Source of the DNA: DAOUJH01 sp965116555
Lineage (GTDB): Bacteria; Chloroflexota; Dehalococcoidia; Lucifugimonadales; QGNO01
Direction: 5' to 3'
DNA length: 64,000 nucleotides
Assembly: GCA_965116555.1 (NCBI GenBank)
Contig: OZ220698.1
Span: forward strand, 558,001 to 622,000
Positions 26,853 through 34,421 of this stretch are shown piece by piece. The translations under genes and the position numbers were made by a program. The notes beneath the pieces are model-generated. The model was not told where the DNA came from and did not search any database. It saw only the letters and a program-made list of their open reading frames with translations. Each line of letters opens with the position of its first letter. Position 1 is the stretch's first letter.

Positions 26853-28571
26853 GTGGAATTGAAGAGCTATTTCGTCGTCGGTGTCATTGCTTTGGCTGTT
26901 GCTGTCAGTCTGGCCTGTAGCGACTCCGAACCCACGCCGTCTCAAACACCAATACCGGAGCTACCCACGGAGCAGCCCGCGACACTTCCTCCGACCCCAA
27001 CGCCCTCGCCCGTCCCGCCCGTTGTTCCAACACCGACTCAGCCGCCCACACCGGTGTCCGAGGTTACGGCAGCGCCGACGGCGACACCTACTTCCATTCC
27101 AACTCCGACTCGGTTACCTACGGCTACTCCTACCCCGATCGTCGAGCCTGAGCTTGGCCGGCCTGGGGAACAGATAGACTGGTTCCAGTGCGGACGGTTC
27201 GAGCTTGAGTGCGGGTTTGTGGAAGTTCCCGCGGACTACCGAGACCCAGAGGCGGGCAGCATCAGGATCGCGGTCAATGTGCACCGGGCTACGTCTCCGG
27301 ATGAACGGATAGGCTACTTGCTCGTGAATCCGGGAGGGCCGGGTGTAAGCGGAGTAAGGTTGGTTCGCCTTGTTCCGTTTGGATTCTTCCCGGATGAACT
27401 CGTCGCCCACTTCGACATCATCGGCTTCGACCCGCGTGGAGTAGAGGGCTCCGAGCCCGCATTCGCCTGCGGCGAGCCCGGTGAGCAGATCGCGCTGCTT
27501 GCCACGATCGACGGGGAAATAGATACTCCCGAAGATATAGCGGCCGGCGAAGCGGCGGCCAACCTCTGTATTCAATCGATGGGGCCGGTCGGCGGCCTGC
27601 TGCACAGCCAGTACGTCGCCAGCGACATGGATGAAATACGGAAGGCCTTGGGGGCGGATCAGGTCTCCTACCTGGGATTCTCCTATGGCTCGACGTTGGG
27701 GGTCTGGTACGCAACCCTTTTCCCAGAGTCGGTCAGGGCAATGGTTGTTGACGGCGCTGACAACTCGGTTGATCCCGCCGCTACCCAGCAGGAACGGATT
27801 GACGAGGTAATCGAGGAGGTCGCGCCCATTGAGGACTTTCTTGAACAAGCGCTCACCGCCTGCGATGATCCGCAATGCCCCATATACAACGATGGAGACC
27901 CGGTCGGCTACTTCAGGCAGGCGGTCACCAAGCTGGATATCGTCGATGCTGCACTGAATCATCCACTAGCAGGCTACTTCGGGGTGGTCTCGACCCTGTA
28001 CAGGGAAGAGGACTGGCCCGACCTATGGCAAGGTCTGTTTGAACTCTACGAAATGGACGACCCTTCCATTCTTCTGGATTTCGCTAGCATACAGTTCGGC
28101 CCTGAACCCACGGGTGCCAGAATCACTTCCCACGTCAATTGCCTGGATGGCTGGGTTTTGTACCCGGAATTGGACCGCGCCACGCGATTGGACGACTCCA
28201 TGGTCATTGACGCCGTCTTGGACGAAATGTTCCCCTTACTGGCGTTAATAGACCCCGAGTTCCCCAGCGCATGCTCCTTCTACGACCAGTTTGCCCCCGA
28301 CCCTCTGGAGGCGCCTCTCGACGGTGGGGGAGTGCCCATACTGGTGATCGGCAACCACTCCGACCCGTTTACTCCCTTCAGCGAGTCCGAAGAGCTTGTA
28401 TCCGAAACGCTCAGCAACGGTTATCTGCTGGAGACCTCCCACTCATCTCACGTTGTCTATCCACAGAATGACTGTGTTAACGGCCATGTTCACAGGGTGC
28501 TGATTGACGGCGTTTACCCCAGCGAGCGGCGGCTCTTCTGCGAGCAGCAAGCTGATGAACCCTCCCGCTGA
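26853..28571 (+). CDS. Secreted alpha/beta hydrolase, tripeptidyl aminopeptidase-like
   Basis: 572 residues. A lipoprotein-type signal peptide (VSLACSD) and a Thr/Pro-rich linker of about 80 residues precede an S33-type hydrolase. LLVNPGGPGVSG provides the oxyanion region, GFSYGSTLG the nucleophile serine, and the C-terminal TAP-like domain has GNHSDPFTPF (acid) and ETSHSSHVVY (His), followed by the family cysteines. Relatives are secreted tripeptidyl aminopeptidases and esterases. GTG 26853 is taken as start. The linker matches that of the 20952-23591 lipoprotein, a typical Chloroflexota surface design. Confidence 0.85.
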   Translation: MELKSYFVVGVIALAVAVSLACSDSEPTPSQTPIPELPTEQPATLPPTPTPSPVPPVVPTPTQPPTPVSEVTAAPTATPTSIPTPTRLPTATPTPIVEPELGRPGEQIDWFQCGRFELECGFVEVPADYRDPEAGSIRIAVNVHRATSPDERIGYLLVNPGGPGVSGVRLVRLVPFGFFPDELVAHFDIIGFDPRGVEGSEPAFACGEPGEQIALLATIDGEIDTPEDIAAGEAAANLCIQSMGPVGGLLHSQYVASDMDEIRKALGADQVSYLGFSYGSTLGVWYATLFPESVRAMVVDGADNSVDPAATQQERIDEVIEEVAPIEDFLEQALTACDDPQCPIYNDGDPVGYFRQAVTKLDIVDAALNHPLAGYFGVVSTLYREEDWPDLWQGLFELYEMDDPSILLDFASIQFGPEPTGARITSHVNCLDGWVLYPELDRATRLDDSMVIDAVLDEMFPLLALIDPEFPSACSFYDQFAPDPLEAPLDGGGVPILVIGNHSDPFTPFSESEELVSETLSNGYLLETSHSSHVVYPQNDCVNGHVHRVLIDGVYPSERRLFCEQQADEPSR

Positions 28572-28621
28572 GTCTCTGACCTGCCGCGCTTGTCTGGCAA
28601 CTTGAAGCCACATCGGTCGAA

Positions 28622-28650
28622 TTGATAGTTGTGCCTAATCAGGATAGACT
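28622..28650 (+). promoter_or_regulatory. Candidate promoter of the formate dehydrogenase gene
   Basis: TTGATA (28622-28627) and TAGACT (28645-28650) are 17 bases apart, about 70 bases before the dehydrogenase ATG. Both boxes are 4-5 of 6 matches to the consensus. Confidence 0.35.
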
Positions 28651-28722
28651 GCACTTGAGTGACTGGCCGCCAGATTGAATGTGGACAGTTGAGCCATTCC
28701 GCAGCTAGGGGAGGTTGCAGAG

Positions 28723-29931
28723 ATGGAGTCTAAACAGAAGATAGTCTGTGTACTTTATGATGATCCTGTTCAGGGTTATCCGCCACAATACGCCAGAGAG
28801 GACATACCTGTTCTGGCGGAATACCCCGGTGGACAAACTCTGCCTTCGCCAAGTGCGCTCGACTTTGTCCCTGGAGAGCTCCTCGGATCGATTTCAGGAG
28901 GCTTGGGACTGCGAAAATTCGTCGAGGGCCGTGGCCACAATCTGGTCGTTACCTCCGATAAGGATGGTTCCGATTCGGCCTTCGAAAAGGAGGTTGTCGA
29001 TGCCGACGTGGTGATATCGCAGCCCTTCTGGCCCGCTTACCTTACCGCGGAGCGGATTGCCAAAGCCCCCAACTTGCAGCTGGCAATTACCGCCGGAATC
29101 GGTTCTGACCACGTTGATTTGAGGGCGGCCATTGATCGGAACATAACCGTATGTGAAGTCACCTATTGCAATAGCATCAGCGTCGCGGAGCACGCGGTTA
29201 TGCAGATACTTGCCCTAGTCAGAGACTACATTCGTCAGTACCACTTGGTGGTGCAAGGCGGTTGGAATATAGCAGACGCTGCATCCCGCTCCTACGATAT
29301 CGAAGGAATGAGCGTAGGCGTGGTGGGTAGCGGGCGTATTGGACTGGCGGTGTTGAAGCGCATGAAGCCCTTTGACGTAGCGTTGCACTACACCGACCGT
29401 CACCGGCTCCCCGCTGAGACGGAGGAAGAGCTGGGGCTTACCTTCCACTCCGATGTGGAGTCTCTGGTCAAAGTCTGCGATGTCGTCAGCATCCATGTTC
29501 CGCTGCATGCGGAAACGGAGCATCTCTTCAATGATGAGTTGATCTCCAAGATGAAGCGCGGTTCCTATGTGGTCAATACGGCGCGGGGGAAGATCTGCGA
29601 TAGAGACGCAATCGTGAGAGCCCTCGAAAGTGGCCAGTTGGCCGGTTACGCGGGAGACGTCTGGTTCCCCCAGCCGCCGCCCAAGGACCATCCCTGGCGC
29701 ACCATGCCCAACCATGCCCTGACCCCGCATACGTCGGGCACTTCTTTGTCTGCTCAAGCCCGTTACGCCGCCGGCGTAAGGGAAATCTTGGAGTGCTGGT
29801 TTGATGGCAGGCCCATAAGGGACGAATACCTTATCGTACAAGGCGGTCATCTTGCTGGTACGGGGGCCCACTCTTACAGCGAGGGAGATACAACGGGAGG
29901 TTCCGAGGAAGCTGAACGCTTTGGCAGATGA
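28723..29931 (+). CDS. fdh: NAD-dependent formate dehydrogenase
   Basis: 402 residues. Oxidises formate to CO2 with NAD. It is very close to the metal-free formate dehydrogenase family: QPFWPAYLTAERIAKAPNL, ITAGIGSDHVDL, VTYCNSISVAEH, NAD fold VVGSGRIGLAV, VNTARGKICDRDAIVRALES, YAGDVWFPQPPPKDHPWRTM and catalytic TPHTSGTSLSAQ. The C-terminus ends GTGAHSYSEGDTTGGSEEA as in that family, so this is not a generic hydroxyacid dehydrogenase. GGGGAGG precedes the ATG. It forms a pair with the oxidase downstream, whose formaldehyde product could be the formate source. Confidence 0.95.
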   Translation: MESKQKIVCVLYDDPVQGYPPQYAREDIPVLAEYPGGQTLPSPSALDFVPGELLGSISGGLGLRKFVEGRGHNLVVTSDKDGSDSAFEKEVVDADVVISQPFWPAYLTAERIAKAPNLQLAITAGIGSDHVDLRAAIDRNITVCEVTYCNSISVAEHAVMQILALVRDYIRQYHLVVQGGWNIADAASRSYDIEGMSVGVVGSGRIGLAVLKRMKPFDVALHYTDRHRLPAETEEELGLTFHSDVESLVKVCDVVSIHVPLHAETEHLFNDELISKMKRGSYVVNTARGKICDRDAIVRALESGQLAGYAGDVWFPQPPPKDHPWRTMPNHALTPHTSGTSLSAQARYAAGVREILECWFDGRPIRDEYLIVQGGHLAGTGAHSYSEGDTTGGSEEAERFGR

Positions 29932-29953
29932 CGACCCTAGCCCTTCCAGAGTC

Positions 29954-31108
29954 ATGAAAACTAACGGCACATACGATGTAATCGTCATTGGTGTCGGCGG
30001 AATGGGTTCCGCCACAGTCTACGAGCTTGCAAGCCGCGGCATGCGCGTGTTGGGCCTTGAGCGTTTCAGCATACCGCACGACTTAGGATCGTCGCACGGC
30101 GTAAACCGCATTATCCGCATGGCCTACTATGAGGAGCCGTCCTATGTGCCGCTCCTGCGGCGTTCCTACGAGCGCTGGCACGAGCTGGAGGAGATAAGCG
30201 GCGAGAAGCTGTTGTACACCACCGGCTCCCTGGACACCAGCCATGAGGACGGCAGGATCTTTACCGGCTCCCTGCTGTCATGTCGTGAGCACGACCTGGC
30301 TCACGAGGTGCTCACCAGCGCCGAGATGACTCGGCGATTCCCTGGATTCCGCTTTCCGGAGAGTTGGATGGGGGTACACCAGCCCGACGGCGGGTTTGTG
30401 CTCTCGGAGAGGTGCATAGTCAACTACGTCTTCGCCGCACTGGAGCAAGGCGGCGAGGTGAGAGCCCACGAGGCGGTGCGGGAGTGGAGCAGCGATGGAG
30501 GCGTCGTGCGAGTCGAGACCAGCCGCGGACTGTACGAGGCAGGGGCGTTGGTCATCACCGCTGGCGCTTGGGCGGGGCCACTTGTGCCGTCGCTCGACCA
30601 CCTGCTGGTGCCGGAGCGACAAGTCCTTGGCTGGTTCCAGCCACTGCAACCGCATCTCTTTTCGCATGAGAACTGCCCGGTCGTGATCGGTGAATTTGAC
30701 GAGGGGCATTACTACTCCCTCCCTATATTCGGTATCCCGGGGTTCAAGTTCGGCAAGTACCACCACCTGTATGAGGCGACGACCGCCGATGACCTGAATA
30801 GGGACTTCCGGGATGAGGATGAGGCTGCGTTGCGGAACGGTTTGGCGCCCTACTTTCCTGATGCCAACGGGCCGGTTCTGTCTCTTAAGCCCTGCATGTT
30901 TACCAACACCCCTGACGGGCACTTCATCATCGATGCGTTGCCTGGGTCTCCCAACGTCTTCGTTGCCGCCGGGTTCTCCGGCCACGGATTCAAGTTCTGC
31001 AGCGTTATGGGCGAGATCATGGCCGACTTGGCCACGCGGGGAGAGACCGACCATGACATCTCGTTCCTCCGCCTCAACCGCCCCGGCCTCCATGCTGCCC
31101 CCGCCTGA
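29954..31108 (+). CDS. Sarcosine / N-methyltryptophan oxidase family flavoenzyme
   Basis: A 384-residue FAD amine oxidase. The N-terminal VIGVGGMGSATVYELASRG binds FAD and SGHGFKFCSVMGE contains the cysteine that carries covalent FAD in monomeric sarcosine oxidase and MTOX. Such enzymes demethylate N-methyl amino acids, giving formaldehyde and hydrogen peroxide. ATG 29954 is preferred; an in-frame ATG at 29852 lies within fdh and would add 34 residues before the Rossmann motif. It starts 22 bases after fdh, suggesting a C1-oxidation operon. Confidence 0.88.
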   Translation: MKTNGTYDVIVIGVGGMGSATVYELASRGMRVLGLERFSIPHDLGSSHGVNRIIRMAYYEEPSYVPLLRRSYERWHELEEISGEKLLYTTGSLDTSHEDGRIFTGSLLSCREHDLAHEVLTSAEMTRRFPGFRFPESWMGVHQPDGGFVLSERCIVNYVFAALEQGGEVRAHEAVREWSSDGGVVRVETSRGLYEAGALVITAGAWAGPLVPSLDHLLVPERQVLGWFQPLQPHLFSHENCPVVIGEFDEGHYYSLPIFGIPGFKFGKYHHLYEATTADDLNRDFRDEDEAALRNGLAPYFPDANGPVLSLKPCMFTNTPDGHFIIDALPGSPNVFVAAGFSGHGFKFCSVMGEIMADLATRGETDHDISFLRLNRPGLHAAPA

Positions 31109-31123
31109 GCATAGGAGCCCGCC

Positions 31124-31591
31124 ATACCTACCTATAGACGTCTCATCATCGCCTGGTTCTTCGTCCCGTTGCACAGGCTTTTGTTCCGCCTCACCAACGG
31201 ACGCCTTCTGGGCCGCTTGGAAGGCCAGGGAGTCCTTATCCTCGTCACCAGGGGGCGCAGGAGCGGCAAGCCTCGGTCGTCCCCTTTGATGTACTTCCAG
31301 TTTGAACAGCCGGGCGACTTCATTGTCGTTGCTTCCAACTATGGCCAGGACCGCCATCCGGTGTGGTACTTGAATATAGCCGCCGACCCAAACGTTTCCG
31401 TCGAAGTAAAAGGCGAGCGCTTCGCCGCCGAAGCCCGTATTACCCAGGGCGAAGAACGCGCCGCGCTGTTCGACAAAGTGATAGCGGCAAATTCGCGCTT
31501 CGCAAGCTACCGTGCCGCCACCGACCGTCAAATCCCCGTCGTCGCGCTCCGTCGCGCCGGATCGTCCGCTCCGGGCGAGGCCGCTGACTAA
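31124..31591 (+). CDS. Deazaflavin (F420)-dependent nitroreductase family protein, probable AUA start
   Basis: A Ddn-type split-barrel protein: LLFRLTNGRLLGRLEGQGVL, VTRGRRSGKPRSSPLMYF, VASNYGQDRHPVWYLNIAAD and an ALFDKVIAANSRFASYRAAT tail. Members use F420H2 to reduce quinones or nitro compounds. No ATG or GTG fits the N-terminus. ATA 31124 has AGGAG exactly 6 bases upstream and gives a natural first helix (PTYRRLIIAWFFVPLHR); an in-frame TAG lies directly before. TTG 31169 is the alternative, with no ribosome-binding site and a truncated helix. It overlaps the next gene (TAATG). Confidence 0.8.
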   Translation: MPTYRRLIIAWFFVPLHRLLFRLTNGRLLGRLEGQGVLILVTRGRRSGKPRSSPLMYFQFEQPGDFIVVASNYGQDRHPVWYLNIAADPNVSVEVKGERFAAEARITQGEERAALFDKVIAANSRFASYRAATDRQIPVVALRRAGSSAPGEAAD

Positions 31592-32577
31592 TGAGAGCGC
31601 TGGTCACAGGCGCTACCGGGTTCGTGGGAGGCAACCTTGTACGGGCGCTGGTTCGTGAAGATGTCGAGGTCAGGACGCTGGTGCGGAACCATGGCCCGCA
31701 CCTGGCGTTGGAGGGGCTGGCCGTAGACCAGGCGCTCGGCGATTTGGACGATCCGGAAAGCCTCCGCGCCGCCGCGACCGGCTGTGATGTGGTCTTCCAC
31801 GTGGCGGCGCTTACCAAGCTTTGGGACAGAGACCCCGATAAGCACTTTCAGGTGAACGTGATGGGCACTCGGAATGTCTTGACCGCCGCCGAAGCGGCGG
31901 GAGTGAAGCGGGTCGTGCACACCAGCACCTGGATAGCAGTCGGCAGGCCGCCGCCGGACGCGCTGGCGACAGAGGAGACGCAGATGTTGCCAGGTGACCT
32001 TCGCGGACGATACCGCCGCACGAAGTGGTTGGCGGAGCAAGAGGTGCTCGCCGCCGTGGCAAGAGGTCAGGACGTGGTCATAGCCAGCCCCACGGTTCCC
32101 ATCGGGCCCTGGGACGTGAAGCCGACGCCTACGGGACGCATTGTCCTCGATTTCATTAGAGGCAGGATGCCCGTTGCGATTGGCGTGCACCTCAATCTGA
32201 TAGACGTGGAGGACGTGGTTCAAGGCCACATCGCCGCGTGGAGGCACGGGCGCACGGGTGAGCGCTACCTGCTGGGCAACTGGAACGCCACGCTGCCGGA
32301 GGTGCTGTCCGTACTGAGCGACATCACAGGCCGACGCCCGCCGCGATTGAAAGCGCCGTTGCCTCTAGTTCTTGCCGCGGCCTACGTGGATACCCTGCTG
32401 GAGGGCGTGATCCTGCGCCGAGAACCGTACATCCCGCTGGAGGCGGCGCTACTTGCCCGGCACAGGATGGCGGTTGACTGCACGAAGGCGGTCTCGGAGT
32501 TGGATCTTCCCCAGAGTTCCGTAGCGGAAGCTCTGGAGAAGTCGGTGCGCTGGTTCCGTGACCACGGCTACGCCTAG
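31591..32577 (+). CDS. NAD-dependent epimerase/dehydratase
   Basis: A 328-residue extended short-chain dehydrogenase. GATGFVGGNLVRALV is the NAD(P) fold motif, VVFHVAALT follows strand 4, and RYRRTKWLAEQEVL holds the YxxxK-like region shifted to YRRTK. HTSTWIAVG supplies the serine. This pattern fits dihydroflavonol reductase / hopanoid HpnA-like members. The ATG overlaps the stop of the upstream gene, so they are co-translated. The substrate is unknown. Confidence 0.85.
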   Translation: MRALVTGATGFVGGNLVRALVREDVEVRTLVRNHGPHLALEGLAVDQALGDLDDPESLRAAATGCDVVFHVAALTKLWDRDPDKHFQVNVMGTRNVLTAAEAAGVKRVVHTSTWIAVGRPPPDALATEETQMLPGDLRGRYRRTKWLAEQEVLAAVARGQDVVIASPTVPIGPWDVKPTPTGRIVLDFIRGRMPVAIGVHLNLIDVEDVVQGHIAAWRHGRTGERYLLGNWNATLPEVLSVLSDITGRRPPRLKAPLPLVLAAAYVDTLLEGVILRREPYIPLEAALLARHRMAVDCTKAVSELDLPQSSVAEALEKSVRWFRDHGYA

Positions 32578-32646
32578 CTGACGCATGCCTAGATTCCTGT
32601 GCTATGATTCCTGCGAAATACGGGAGCAAGGGCAAAGGAGGTTATC

Positions 32647-33081
32647 GTGGAAGGGCTTAACAAAGTCGTCGGAGCTTACTTGGTCGCTGTAGCGGTTGTC
32701 GTGGCGGTTTTTTTCATAATCAACTCGCTCTTGGTGGACTCGATTGATGTGCTTGATGTCTGGTACGTACTCGACGTGCTGATGCTTATCGGGCTTGTCT
32801 TGGCTCTGATATTTAACTACCTTCACAAACGGGAAATTGGGTCGGGCGACTCAGGCCAGCCTGTCACCCGCGGATACCTGGAAGCCAACGTCCTATTCTT
32901 CCTGACGGCAGTAGTGACGATACTGTTCCTGCACAACTGGTTTGCACTGCTGGCGGAAGGCGGCGACAGCCTGGAAGGCAATCACCAAGCCTGGGTGATA
33001 TGGGCTGCCGTAGACACGCTGCTGCCTATAGTCCTGGGTGTCACAGGCTGCCGTCTCTGGCGGCAAGCCTCCGGTTCGTAA
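32647..33081 (+). CDS. Hypothetical four-helix membrane protein
   Basis: 144 residues with four hydrophobic segments. AAAGGAGG lies 6 bases before GTG 32647, which supports the start. Acidic short loops (VDSIDVLDVWYVLDVL) and a C-terminal basic tail are visible. The TM pattern resembles several short uncharacterised Chloroflexota proteins but I cannot assign a family. Confidence 0.6.
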   Translation: MEGLNKVVGAYLVAVAVVVAVFFIINSLLVDSIDVLDVWYVLDVLMLIGLVLALIFNYLHKREIGSGDSGQPVTRGYLEANVLFFLTAVVTILFLHNWFALLAEGGDSLEGNHQAWVIWAAVDTLLPIVLGVTGCRLWRQASGS

Positions 33082-33115
33082 AGCACGAGCGACCGTGGTT
33101 GGCGGTAGAGGCTAT

Positions 33116-33550
33116 CTACCCCACCTTCGCGCGCAGGCATTCGAAGAAGCGGTCGAATTGTGACTTGGCCGCGCTGCTCATGAAGCGCTGGCCGGCTCTG
33201 GCTAGTGCGCCGGTCACCCTCACGTCTCCCTCGAAGGCCAGCGTTGTCGCCTCATCCTCCGCCGTGAGCGAGATCACGGCCTCGCCCGTCGCGGTTGTCA
33301 TCGGCCCTGCGCCCTGGACGACCATCTTGTAAGACGCCGGAGCGTCCTTTTCCGATATTGCCATTGTTCCGGTGAATGAGCCTGAGAACATGCCCACCCT
33401 GACGCCTACCTCTATCTCGTAGTTGTCGGGCGATACCGTGGTGAACTTCTGGACTCCCGGTATACACTCGCTCACCACGGCTGGGTCCAGGAGAGCTTCC
33501 CAGACGCGCTCCCGCGGGGCGTCGAACTTGTATGTGCCGCTCATCTTCAT
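33116..33550 (-). CDS. coxG: CoxG-like SRPBCC protein
   Basis: A 144-residue START-like protein. MSGTYKFDAPRERVWEALLDP and VVSECIPGVQKF are characteristic of the carbon monoxide dehydrogenase subunit G family, which helps anchor or assemble CO dehydrogenase at the membrane in Oligotropha. The C-terminal membrane tail found in some CoxG is absent. It is divergent from coxS, separated by a repeat-filled gap of about 395 bases, so it belongs to the cox region but is transcribed apart. Confidence 0.85.
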   Translation of the reverse strand: MKMSGTYKFDAPRERVWEALLDPAVVSECIPGVQKFTTVSPDNYEIEVGVRVGMFSGSFTGTMAISEKDAPASYKMVVQGAGPMTTATGEAVISLTAEDEATTLAFEGDVRVTGALARAGQRFMSSAAKSQFDRFFECLRAKVG

Positions 33551-33710
33551 GGACGAAATATAGCACGGAGCGCCTGTCCCGTGCGAGGGGAGTGAGCGGG
33601 TAGATTGCGGACACTGGCTGTCATTCTGAACGCAGTGAAGAATCCAAAGCCGTTCCCCACGAAGCCGCTGTCAATTCCCGCTTCTAGGAGGCCTTTGTGT
33701 GACCTGATGT

Positions 33711-33750
33711 CCCTTCCCCCTTGACGGGGGAAGGTTAGGATGGGGGTGCG
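33711..33750 (+). repeat. Dispersed intergenic repeat A, copy 3
   Basis: CCTTCCCCCTTGACGGGGGAAGG hairpin followed by TTAGGATGGGGGTG, a diverged copy of the unit at 15351 and 16419. It lies in the gap between coxG and coxS; palindrome B follows 15 bases later. Confidence 0.75.
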
Positions 33751-33764
33751 CAATGGGGCAGGGT

Positions 33765-33792
33765 GTAGGGGCGGTTCGCGAACCACCCCTAC
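33765..33792. repeat. Palindromic repeat B, copy 2
   Basis: A 28-bp near-perfect dyad: GTAGGGGCGGTTCG pairs with CGAACCACCCCTAC with one mismatch. The core GGGGCGGTTCGCGAACC is shared with 16474-16493. Both B copies lie just downstream of an A copy, suggesting a composite element. Confidence 0.75.
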
Positions 33793-33854
33793 GGCGTTCA
33801 TGGTTCGACAAGCTCATCATGAATGGAAAGGGATTTCGTAGTGCGTGAGTTGCC

Positions 33855-33883
33855 TTGTCAATAAATCTGGCGTTTGTTACACT
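33855..33883 (+). promoter_or_regulatory. Predicted promoter of coxSLM
   Basis: TTGTCA (33855-33860) and TACACT (33878-33883) are separated by exactly 17 bases. Transcription would begin near 33890, leaving a leader of about 55 bases with a GGGCA...TGCCC stem and a GGGGGGTGA ribosome-binding site before GTG 33945. Confidence 0.55.
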
Positions 33884-33944
33884 CACCCCGACCAGGGCAC
33901 GGTTCCGCGAATGCCCGGAAGCAATTCAAGGGGGGTGATGCGTT

Positions 33945-34418
33945 GTGAATGTCCCAGTTGAGATCACCATCAACGGAAAGGCTTACAGCGGGGAGGTGGA
34001 ACCGCGCCAGGTGCTTGTCCACTTCATCCGCGAAAACGCAGGTCTGACGGGCACCAAAGTCGGATGCGACACCAGCCAGTGTGGCAGTTGCACCGTGCAG
34101 TTGGACGGCGCAACCGCTAAGGCCTGCACGGTTCTCACCGTCCAGGCGTCGGGTAGCTCCATAAAGACAATAGAAGGGCTTTCCGAAGGCTCTGAGTTGC
34201 ACCCGCTTCAGGAAGCGTTCTGGAACAAACACGGCCTGCAATGCGGGTTCTGCACGCCTGGAATGATACTGGCGGCGGAGGAGTTGCTCCGCACCAACCC
34301 CTCGCCAACGCGTGAGGAGATTCGCCACGGCCTAGAGGGCAACATCTGCCGGTGCACCGGATACCAGAACATCGTGCGTGCGGTCGAAGAGGCCGCCGGC
34401 GCGATGGGAGGGGGTTAA
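33945..34418 (+). CDS. coxS: Molybdenum hydroxylase small subunit, CoxS-type 2Fe-2S protein
   Basis: A 157-residue two-cluster iron-sulfur protein. The plant-type ferredoxin cluster is held by VGCDTSQCGSCTV, and the second by QCGFCTPGM and NICRCTGYQN. It carries electrons between the molybdenum centre of CoxL and the FAD of CoxM. GTG start follows GGGGGGTGAT. coxL begins 4 bases after the stop. Confidence 0.94.
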   Translation: MNVPVEITINGKAYSGEVEPRQVLVHFIRENAGLTGTKVGCDTSQCGSCTVQLDGATAKACTVLTVQASGSSIKTIEGLSEGSELHPLQEAFWNKHGLQCGFCTPGMILAAEELLRTNPSPTREEIRHGLEGNICRCTGYQNIVRAVEEAAGAMGGG

Positions 34419-34421
34419 GCC

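Noticed and set aside
28569..28625. UGA at the end of the secreted hydrolase as another Sec codon
   Set aside because: The protein already has full family length, and the frame beyond the UGA stops again shortly with no homology.
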